Assembly (NCBI GenBank): GCA_013823505.1
Contig: PNMH01000160.1
Coordinates: 1 to 5,493, forward strand
DNA length: 5,493 nucleotides
Reading direction: 5' to 3'
Origin: Polaromonas sp.
GTDB lineage: Bacteria; Pseudomonadota; Gammaproteobacteria; Burkholderiales; Burkholderiaceae
Shown: in pieces, positions 1 to 4,763 of the stretch
Layout of the letters: every line of letters starts with the position of its first letter
Position numbering within the stretch: position 1 is the stretch's first letter
Notes under the pieces: model-generated
Databases searched by the model: none
The model's input: the letters and a program-made list of their open reading frames with translations, nothing else
Told to the model about the DNA's origin: nothing
Made by a program: the position numbers and the translations under genes

Positions 1-1041
1 GGCCGGCTGCTGGCCACCAGCGGGCGCGGCTCCAGCAACATTTATCTGATCGACGCCGAGCAGCGCCGCGTGATCGGCAACACACCCAACCCTGCGTCTG
101 GGCCCACCACCAACCCCGAGCGCCTGAGTAGTGGCCTGCTGCTGGGCCGCGAACCGCACGAGCCCACTTTCACGCGCAACGGCCGCGAGCTGTGGGTCAC
201 GCTGCGCGGTGAAGACCGTATTGCCATCGTCGGCGTCGATCGTGCCGTTCGCCAGCTCAAGGGGGCCGACAGCCCGGGCTCCAGCGCGGTTCGCCAATAC
301 CTGCCCACACTGAGCGGCCCGGCGCAGGTGTGGTTCAACCGTGAGGGTACGTTGGCCTTTGTGGCCAGCCAGAAGGTGTCGAAGATCGACGTGTTCCGCG
401 TCAACCCCGGCGCGGATGGCCACAGCCAACCGCAGCGGCTGACCACGCTGGACATCAGCGCACAGGACAAACCCGGCTTCACGCCCTTCATGAAGACCAC
501 ACCCGACGGTGCCGAGGTGTGGTTCTCGCACAAGCTGGCTGATGCGGTGTCTTGCCGCTCGACGCAGGGTGGCTTCGACCTGATCGACACCGTGCCACTC
601 GGCATGGGCGCTCGGCCCAACCACGTTGAGTTCGTGCGCAATGCGCGCGGCAGCGTGGTCTATGCCAGCCTGGCGCGCATCGACGATGGTGGCCCCGGCG
701 GCGTGGCGTCGAGCCCGATCGCCATCATCGACCGCAGCGCTCCGGGCGGACAGCGCAAGGTGGTGGGCACCTTCTCCAGCCGTGGCCGCGAGTCGCACGG
801 GTTGTGGACCAACCCCGAGAACACGCTGCTGTATGTGGCCCACGAACAGGACGAGCTGCCCGGCACGCCCAACGCGGGCCAGACCGTGTGCAGTGCATTT
901 GATGTGAGCGACCCGCTGCGCCCGACCTTCATTGCGCAGATCCCCCTGGGCAATCTGACGCTGCCCTCTGGCGCGCTGCGCAACAAAAAGAGCATCAACC
1001 TCGTCTACGTGCGTGTGGGCGAGAAGGGCCAGACGGCATGA
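1..1041 (+). CDS. YVTN/YncE-like beta-propeller protein, 5' partial
   Basis: The frame is open from base 1 (GRLLATSGRGSSNIYLIDAE...), so the gene begins left of the window and 346 residues are visible; GTG at 70 is an internal codon. The protein shows repeated propeller-blade motifs: EPTFTRNGRELWVTLRG, then GPAQVWFNREGTLAFVASQ, TPFMKTTPDGAEVWFSH, RPNHVEFVRN and ESHGLWTNPENTLLYVAHE. This 'position / N-G-x-x-x-W/Y-V' spacing is typical of YVTN or cytochrome-d1-like seven-bladed propellers, which are usually exported and act as binding or scaffold domains. No catalytic residues or haem motif are visible, and the two cysteines (in AVSCRS and TVCSAF) are isolated. Any signal peptide would lie outside the window. 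The stop overlaps the DUF305 start by ATGA, so the two are probably translated together. The family call is fairly sure; the specific function is unknown. Confidence 0.85.
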   Translation, partial: GRLLATSGRGSSNIYLIDAEQRRVIGNTPNPASGPTTNPERLSSGLLLGREPHEPTFTRNGRELWVTLRGEDRIAIVGVDRAVRQLKGADSPGSSAVRQYLPTLSGPAQVWFNREGTLAFVASQKVSKIDVFRVNPGADGHSQPQRLTTLDISAQDKPGFTPFMKTTPDGAEVWFSHKLADAVSCRSTQGGFDLIDTVPLGMGARPNHVEFVRNARGSVVYASLARIDDGGPGGVASSPIAIIDRSAPGGQRKVVGTFSSRGRESHGLWTNPENTLLYVAHEQDELPGTPNAGQTVCSAFDVSDPLRPTFIAQIPLGNLTLPSGALRNKKSINLVYVRVGEKGQTA

Positions 1042-1397
1042 GCGGCGCGCACACCAGCCACGGCGCCAGCGCCGCGCACACCAGCGCATTCCAGCGGGAT
1101 ATGGACGAATCGATGGCCCGCATGATGCAGGCCATGCACAGCCCGGGCTACGCAGGCCAGGCCGACCAGGACTTTCTGGCGATGATGATTCCGCACCACG
1201 CCGGCGCTGTGGACATGGCGCGGCTGGTGTTGCAGCATGGGCGCGATCCTGTCACCCGGCAGTTGGCCGAGGAAATCATTGCCGGGCAGACGGTGGAGAT
1301 CCAGAGCATGCAACGCCGACTGCACACCCTGCAGCAGCGCACAGCCAAAGGTGCGGAAGCGGAATTTCCGTCGCTGGGTGGGACGCGGGGGCCTTGA
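1038..1397 (+). CDS. DUF305 family protein (four-helix, His/Met-rich)
   Basis: A 119-residue protein carrying the DUF305 hallmark MMIPHHAGAVDMA at residues 49-61, followed by the expected helical tail with LAEEIIAGQTVEIQSMQ. DUF305 proteins are ferritin-like helical proteins; many are exported and associated with copper or other metals, but no reaction is established. The protein is rich in His and Met (HTSHGASAAHTS at the N-terminus; several Met at 22-34 and 49-50), compatible with metal binding, which is inference. The ATG start is chosen because it overlaps the upstream stop (ATGA) and GAGAAGG at 1021-1027 is a suitable ribosome-binding site 10 nt away. From this start no signal peptide is seen, which is unusual for the family. 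It follows the propeller gene and may act with it. Confidence 0.85.
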   Translation: MSGAHTSHGASAAHTSAFQRDMDESMARMMQAMHSPGYAGQADQDFLAMMIPHHAGAVDMARLVLQHGRDPVTRQLAEEIIAGQTVEIQSMQRRLHTLQQRTAKGAEAEFPSLGGTRGP

Positions 1398-1408
1398 TCG
1401 ACAGCCCT

Positions 1409-1462
1409 AGGGAAAGTACCAATGAGCGCCACGGAATGAACCAAGCCATGCAGCGCTCTTGA
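1409..1462 (+). promoter_or_regulatory. Possible leader with two overlapping mini-ORFs before the sigma gene
   Basis: AGGGA at 1409-1413 is a good Shine-Dalgarno sequence 8 nt before ATG 1422. That ATG opens a five-codon ORF (MSATE, stop 1437-1439). Its stop overlaps ATG 1436 as ATGA, opening an eight-codon ORF (MNQAMQRS, stop 1460-1462). That stop in turn overlaps the candidate TTG start of the sigma gene at 1459 as TTGA. The sigma gene has no obvious ribosome-binding site of its own at TTG 1459 or ATG 1468, so coupled re-initiation through these mini-ORFs could load ribosomes. What is seen is only sequence geometry; the role is inference and chance is possible. I found no convincing ECF-type promoter (GGAAC / CGTC) in this interval. 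Confidence 0.25.
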
Positions 1463-1467
1463 TCACC

Positions 1468-2001
1468 ATGCTGTTCCAGTCTGCCGAGTCCCGCTATAAC
1501 CAATGGGTGCGTGAGCACTACCGTTTTTTGCTGCGCAGTGCGTGGGCGCTCACTGGTTCGCGCGCCATTGCCGAAGACGTGGTGCAAGACTGTTTTGCCA
1601 ACGCCTGGAAGCACCGGGAGCAACTGCGCGACGCTGCGCTGGCACGGGCTTGGCTCTTTCAGATCATGCGCCGCGCCGCCTTTCGCCAGGCCGCACCCAG
1701 CATGCAGTCGCTGGACGATGAAGAGCAGCCCGAGCAAGCGGCGCCCGACGCGGGGCTGGACGACAAACTCGATGTCGTCAAGGCGCTCGCGCGCCTGGCG
1801 CCCATCCACCGCGAGGTGCTGGTGCTGTTTTATTTCGACGACATGCCCACCGCCCAGATGGCCGAGGCGCTGGAGATCGCGCCCGGCACGGTGTTGTCGC
1901 GCCTAGCCCGTGCGCGCGACGCTTTGAAGCTGGCCATGGGGGTACCTGCGACACCCAAGGCCGATGTCAACGTTACCCCGTTTCGCAGGACCAAGACATG
2001 A
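1468..2001 (+). CDS. ECF-type RNA polymerase sigma-70 factor
   Basis: A 177-residue protein with the two domains of an extracytoplasmic-function sigma factor and no region 1 or 3. Region 2 covers about residues 10-70 (HYRFLLRSAWALTGS, then AEDVVQDCFANAWKH, the -10-recognition/core-binding part). After an acidic linker (DDEEQPEQ), region 4 covers about 105-155, with the helix-turn-helix LARLAPIHREVLVLFYFDDM ... MAEALEIAPGTVLSRLARAR for -35 recognition. It acts in the cytoplasm with core RNA polymerase. I give ATG 1468; an in-frame TTG at 1459 would add three residues and overlaps an upstream mini-ORF stop. There is an in-frame stop at 1423-1425, so the start cannot lie much further up. The stop overlaps the next gene (ATGA), the usual arrangement with a cognate anti-sigma factor. 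Likely target, by position, is the sulfite dehydrogenase operon downstream. Confidence 0.9.
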   Translation: MLFQSAESRYNQWVREHYRFLLRSAWALTGSRAIAEDVVQDCFANAWKHREQLRDAALARAWLFQIMRRAAFRQAAPSMQSLDDEEQPEQAAPDAGLDDKLDVVKALARLAPIHREVLVLFYFDDMPTAQMAEALEIAPGTVLSRLARARDALKLAMGVPATPKADVNVTPFRRTKT

Positions 2002-2600
2002 GCCCCGATACCGACGCGCCTTTCCTGCCCGACAGCGAATTCGATTTGCGCGCGCGCGCCGAGTTGGCGATCGCCTTCGAGGCCAGCGACGCACCGGCAC
2101 ACCTGTACCGAAAGCCGCAGCCGCTGCTGGCGCGACGCGGCTTGCAGCGTTTTCTGGCTGCGCTTTTGCTGGCCGGTGGCACCAGCGGCGGGGTGCTAGC
2201 CGTGCGACCGCCAGCGATGGTGCGCGACGCGATCGACCACGAATACCACGAGCGCAGCTTGCGGGGCAGTTTCATGGAGCAGCGCCAGTTGCTCATGCAC
2301 CTGGGCATGCGGGACGCCAACGTGGTGCCCGGGTTTCCCCAACTCATGCGGCCATGCGATATCGAAGGTCACCTCGCTTACCACCTCACCACGTTCTTCG
2401 AGAAGGGCGGCATGGTGACGGTGTATGCCTTTGACCAGCCTGTGGACCTGCGCGAGGCCAGCGGCTGGTGGAGCAACGTGCACTGGAAGGTGATCCGCTC
2501 GCGCGAGGGCAAGCCCTTGTTGCTGGTGGCCCAGAAAAAGAAGGCACTGGCGGTCGCGCAGACGGCACTGCAGGCACCTCCCGTGTCCGGGCCAGGCTGA
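1998..2600 (+). CDS. Membrane protein, probable anti-sigma factor (DUF3379-like)
   Basis: A 200-residue protein with a polar N-terminal part of about 50 residues, a basic stretch (LARRGLQR), one hydrophobic segment at about 51-69 (FLAALLLAGGTSGGVLAV) and a C-terminal domain predicted to be periplasmic. This topology, with a cytoplasmic sigma-binding part and an external sensor, together with the ATGA overlap to the sigma gene, supports an anti-sigma role. The C-terminal part (VVPGFPQLMRPCDIEGHLAYHL, read in two pieces, then GGMVTVYAF and WKVIRSREGKPLLLVA) resembles the DUF3379 layout of proteins encoded next to sigma factors; I recognise this by pattern only. There is no HxxxCxxC zinc-binding anti-sigma motif at the N-terminus. 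The only cysteine is C120, near H125 and H129. AGGA at 1987-1990 gives a good ribosome-binding site 7 nt before the ATG. Confidence 0.7.
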   Translation: MSPDTDAPFLPDSEFDLRARAELAIAFEASDAPAHLYRKPQPLLARRGLQRFLAALLLAGGTSGGVLAVRPPAMVRDAIDHEYHERSLRGSFMEQRQLLMHLGMRDANVVPGFPQLMRPCDIEGHLAYHLTTFFEKGGMVTVYAFDQPVDLREASGWWSNVHWKVIRSREGKPLLLVAQKKKALAVAQTALQAPPVSGPG

Positions 2601-2685
2601 GGCACCGCGTCCCTGTCAACGAATCAACCGCTCACCCCTTTCACCCCAACCGGCGCACGACGCCCAACCACCGGAGACCCCAGAA
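2601..2685 (+). promoter_or_regulatory. 85-bp gap holding the sorA ribosome-binding site
   Basis: GGAGA at 2673-2677 is a suitable ribosome-binding site 8-9 nt before ATG 2686. If the sigma factor drives the sulfite dehydrogenase genes separately, its promoter should be in or just before this gap. I do not see a standard ECF -35 GGAAC paired with a -10 CGTC-like box, nor a terminator hairpin after the anti-sigma gene. Read-through from upstream is therefore equally possible. Confidence 0.5.
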
Positions 2686-3918
2686 ATGAACCAACAACCC
2701 ACCTCGCTCCCCCGGCGCCACCTGCTGGCCGGCAGCGGCGCTGCTTTGGCTGCCGTTGGTCTGGCCAGCTTTGGCCGCACCGCAGCCGCTGCTGGTGAGA
2801 CCGCGCCCGTCGCCGTGGCCGGTGCTGCCAAGCCTCTGCCAGCGTACGTGGGCTGGAAGGACCCGGCCAGCCTGATCGTGCACAGCAGCACCACCATTGA
2901 GACCAAGCGCAGTGTGTTCGGCACCAGCGTAATCACGCCGTCCGAGCAGCTCTACATCCGCAACAACCTGCCCGCGCCCGACGTCTCGATCCTGGGCAAC
3001 CGCGATGCCTGGGAGATCAACATCGAGGGGGTGAAGAACCCGCGCAAACTCACGCTGGGCGACCTCAAGCGCATGGGCATCGAGACCACGGCGATGGTGT
3101 TGCAATGCTCTGGCAACGGACGCGGCTACTTCCCCAACAAGCCCAGTGGAACGCCTTGGCAAGTGGGCGCAGCAGGCTGTGTGGTGTGGAGCGGTGTGCC
3201 GGTGCGCTGGGTGGTGGATGCCCTGGGCGGCGTGGAGGCCGGCATGGCCTACCTCACCGGCACAGGCGGCGAAAAACTCCCCGATGGACTGGACCCCAAG
3301 AGCGTGATCGTGGAACGCTCGGTGCCTGCTGCCGCACTCGCCGATGCCCTGCTGGCCTGGGAAATGAACGGTGTGCCGATTTCGCTGGCCCACGGCGGCC
3401 CACTGCGCTTGATCGTGCCGGGTTACACGGGCGTGAACAACATCAAGTACGTCAAACGCCTGGCCTTCACCGCTCAGGAGACCGACGCACGCATCATGTC
3501 GCACGGCTACCGCATTTCACCGCCCGGCGCGAAGGGCGACCCGTCGCAGCCATCGGTGCAGGAAATGACGGTGAAGTCGTGGATCAACGGTCCCGGCACG
3601 GACGGCGCCCCGCTTAAAGCGGGTGACACACAGATCCATGGCGTGGCGTTTGGCGGCATGAACGCGGTGGCCAAGGTCGAGGTTTCTCTGGACGGCGGAA
3701 AAACCTGGCAGCTCGCGCGCATGGTGGGGCCCGACCTCGGCCGCTTTGCGTGGCGGCAGTTTGTTTTTGCGGCACGCCTGCCGGCGGGCCAGTTCACCCT
3801 GGCGAGCCGAGCCACCGACACCGCAGGCAACGTGCAGCCCGAACAACGCATGGAAAACGCGGGCGGCTACAACAACACCAGCTGGGCCGACCACGCCGTG
3901 AAAGTGAGCGTGGCATGA
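2686..3918 (+). CDS. sorA: Molybdopterin sulfite dehydrogenase, catalytic subunit (SorA type)
   Basis: A 410-residue member of the sulfite oxidase family, predicted to oxidise sulfite to sulfate in the periplasm. A Tat signal lies at residues 1-36 (LPRRHLLAG, then a hydrophobic stretch ending TAAAA), as expected for a protein folded around its cofactor before export. The molybdopterin domain (about 60-285) has the Mo-ligating cysteine C141 in VLQCSGNGRGYF, R92 in LYIRNNLPAP, the HGGPLRLIVPGYTGVNNIKY block (236-255) and Y275 in SHGYRISPP. The Mo-co dimerisation domain covers about 290-408 (VSLDGGKTWQLA, RATDTAGNVQP, GGYNNTSWADH). Length and lack of a cytochrome b5 domain fit SorA, and a small cytochrome rather than a large SoxD-like subunit follows, which argues against SoxC. 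N94 sits where SorA-type enzymes are expected to have His. The stop overlaps the cytochrome gene (ATGA). Confidence 0.88.
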   Translation: MNQQPTSLPRRHLLAGSGAALAAVGLASFGRTAAAAGETAPVAVAGAAKPLPAYVGWKDPASLIVHSSTTIETKRSVFGTSVITPSEQLYIRNNLPAPDVSILGNRDAWEINIEGVKNPRKLTLGDLKRMGIETTAMVLQCSGNGRGYFPNKPSGTPWQVGAAGCVVWSGVPVRWVVDALGGVEAGMAYLTGTGGEKLPDGLDPKSVIVERSVPAAALADALLAWEMNGVPISLAHGGPLRLIVPGYTGVNNIKYVKRLAFTAQETDARIMSHGYRISPPGAKGDPSQPSVQEMTVKSWINGPGTDGAPLKAGDTQIHGVAFGGMNAVAKVEVSLDGGKTWQLARMVGPDLGRFAWRQFVFAARLPAGQFTLASRATDTAGNVQPEQRMENAGGYNNTSWADHAVKVSVA

Positions 3919-4262
3919 AGCGCACAATCCAAAAACACGCGTTGGTCGCTGCCCTGTGGTCGTTGGCATTCACAGTGCTGCCCGTGCACGCCGCCGACGA
4001 TGCCGCGCAACTTCAACAAGGCAAGGTGTTGTTCGGCCAAGGCGCGGTGCCTGCCTGCGCCCTGTGCCATGCGCTCAAGGACGCGGGAGCCGAAGGCGCC
4101 GTGGGCCCCAGCCTGGACGAGCTCAAGCCCGATGCCAAGCGCGTGGCCACCGCGCTGCGCAACGGGATTGGGCAGATGCCGTCCTACAACGGCAAACTCA
4201 GTGATGCGCAAATTGCCGCCCTGGCGGCCTACGTGGCCAAGGCTTCGGGTGGATCAAAGTGA
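3915..4262 (+). CDS. sorB: Mono-haem cytochrome c, electron-accepting subunit (SorB type)
   Basis: A 115-residue protein with a Sec signal peptide (MKRTIQKHALVAALWSLAFT, cleavage probably after PVHA, residue 26). The mature part of about 89 residues is a class I cytochrome c: haem-binding CALCH at 48-52 (His52 proximal ligand) and Met88 in GIGQMPSYNGKLS as likely distal ligand, followed by the usual C-terminal helix (DAQIAALAAYVAKA). Size and position match SorB, the small haem subunit that pairs with SorA in Starkeya novella and receives electrons from the molybdenum site. The start is set by the ATGA overlap with sorA; the ribosome-binding site is weak, so translation is probably coupled. 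Function as the SorA partner is inferred from context; as a single domain it could also be a more general soluble cytochrome. Confidence 0.88.
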   Translation: MKRTIQKHALVAALWSLAFTVLPVHAADDAAQLQQGKVLFGQGAVPACALCHALKDAGAEGAVGPSLDELKPDAKRVATALRNGIGQMPSYNGKLSDAQIAALAAYVAKASGGSK

Positions 4263-4297
4263 TGGCTGGTTGGCCACAGCGCTGCTGCGCCAACTGA

Positions 4298-4333
4298 CAA
4301 AAAGGACGGGATCACCTGCAAACAGCGATCCCG
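4298..4333 (-). terminator. Likely intrinsic terminator, minus-strand direction
   Basis: CGGGATC at 4307-4313 pairs with GATCCCG at 4327-4333 (7-bp stem, 13-nt loop). Read on the minus strand, the hairpin is followed by GTCCTTTTTGTC, a run of five T, which is the form of a Rho-independent terminator for leftward transcription. It would end transcripts from the broken minus-strand gene at 4372-4584. The stem is short, so strength is uncertain. Confidence 0.5.
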
Positions 4334-4335
4334 AC

Positions 4336-4368
4336 TGAGTGGCTGACCCAGGGCGGGTCAGCCACTCA
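4336..4368. terminator. Strong 14-bp hairpin between convergent units
   Basis: TGAGTGGCTGACCC (4336-4349) is a perfect inverted repeat of GGGTCAGCCACTCA (4355-4368) around a 5-nt loop. It lies 73 bp after the cytochrome stop on the plus strand and immediately after the stop of the minus-strand remnant. There is no T-run after it on either strand, so it may act as a terminator, as a 3'-end RNA-stabilising structure, or together with the second hairpin at 4307-4333. Confidence 0.6.
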
Positions 4369-4371
4369 CCA

Positions 4372-4584
4372 TCACTTGCCTGGTTTGATGTCGGGGACCA
4401 CCATCCAGCCAGCCCCCATCATCACAACCGCCGGGAACTTCTCGCCGGCCTAAGTCTTGCCCAGCATGGCCTTGTGCTCGCGGTAAGCCATCAACGCTGG
4501 CGACACGCCCAGGTGATTGATCGCACCATGCTTGATGCTGCTGCAGTCTTGCTCGTCGAGCTTGCAGATCTCTGCACGCTGTTG
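4372..4584 (-). pseudogene. Remnant of an unidentified gene with internal TAG
   Basis: On the minus strand, the frame ending at TGA 4372-4374 reads from the left-hand end of the gene fragment as QQRAEICKLDEQDCSSIKHG, AINHLGVSPALMAYREHKAM, LGKT, stop (TAG, 4450-4452), then AGEKFPAVVMMGAGWMVVPD, IKPGK. Codons on both sides of the TAG end almost always in G or C, as in the real genes here, so this was very probably coding. The overlapping frames do not look protein-like. There is no start codon with a ribosome-binding site, and the frame meets another stop (TGA) at 4585-4587, so the 5' part is missing. I do not recognise the family. Two Cys (in EICK and DCSS) and the conserved-looking tail MGAGWMVVPDIKPGK may help a search. 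A sequencing error at the TAG would not explain the missing N-terminus. Confidence 0.6.
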
Positions 4585-4607
4585 TCAACTCTCTAGCAAT
4601 GTCAACT
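4583..4607. repeat. Direct repeat TGTCAACT x2, possible element end
   Basis: TGTCAACT occurs at 4583-4590 and again at 4600-4607, with starts 17 bp apart. The first copy is part of the odd palindrome GTTGTCAAC (4581-4589). The repeats lie exactly where the coding frame of the minus-strand remnant ends, and the recombinase is on the other side. Elements whose ends begin 5'-TGT and carry repeated internal binding sites are known (Tn7, Tn402/Tn5053, Mu types), and recombinase core sites can also be short repeats. Two 8-bp copies are weak evidence. On the minus strand each copy contains TTGACA, a -35-like box, but no matching -10 follows. Confidence 0.35.
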
Positions 4608-4763
4608 ACGCGCCTGAAACCTGTCTCTGCGCCTTACCACGATGCATGAATAGGAGTGATCGCAATCCGGCACGCCAAGGGCATGCACGTTGAAAACTCG
4701 AACGGCAGCAACCGCTGCACAAGAGTCCTTGGCTTGTCCGTCGCGGTAAACCGCAGCGAGTCG
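4608..4763. other. Intergenic stretch with no recognised gene
   Basis: Between the TGTCAACT repeats and the recombinase stop I see no protein I recognise, tRNA or strong hairpin. On the minus strand the frame of the recombinase continues past its TGA for 53 codons (RLAAVYRDGQAKDSC...) before a stop at 4602-4604, but this is not unusual in GC-rich DNA. A tight GCGGT/ACCGC repeat is present at 4744-4755 with a 2-nt gap, too tight for a normal hairpin. Confidence 0.4.

Noticed and set aside
42..641. Long minus-strand ORF of 199 codons opposite the propeller gene
   Set aside because: It is a shadow in GC-rich DNA. The plus-strand frame has clear propeller motifs and continues to a sensible stop.
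1409..1440. GGAAAG...CACGGA as an ECF autoregulatory promoter
   Set aside because: Neither box matches a known ECF consensus well. The purine-rich part is better explained as a ribosome-binding site.
1013..1462. Plus-strand ORF of 149 codons overlapping DUF305
   Set aside because: Low-complexity Arg/Ala/Gly composition, and the other frame carries the DUF305 motif. Only its last eight codons are of interest, as a possible mini-ORF.
2641..3504. Minus-strand ORF of 287 codons opposite sorA
   Set aside because: A His/Arg/Gly-rich antisense shadow with no recognisable domain. The plus-strand SorA assignment is strong.
2686..4262. SoxCD sulfur dehydrogenase
   Set aside because: SoxD is a much larger di-haem protein. 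The small single-haem partner fits SorB, and no other sox genes are visible.
4450..4452. TAG recoded as an amino acid (pyrrolysine-like) rather than a nonsense mutation
   Set aside because: No recoding machinery or context is visible, and the gene also lacks its 5' end, so simple decay explains it better.
4339..4596. Plus-strand ORF of 85 codons after the hairpin
   Set aside because: It starts inside the hairpin, has no ribosome-binding site, and is antisense to a frame with much better codon use.
4583..4607. TTGACA boxes on the minus strand as a sigma-70 promoter
   Set aside because: No TATAAT-like -10 box lies 16-18 bp downstream of either copy.
4602..4763. Recombinase frame continuing 53 codons past its TGA, as a truncated C-terminus
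   Set aside because: The protein already ends a normal distance after the catalytic Tyr, and an open stretch of this length is common in GC-rich DNA.
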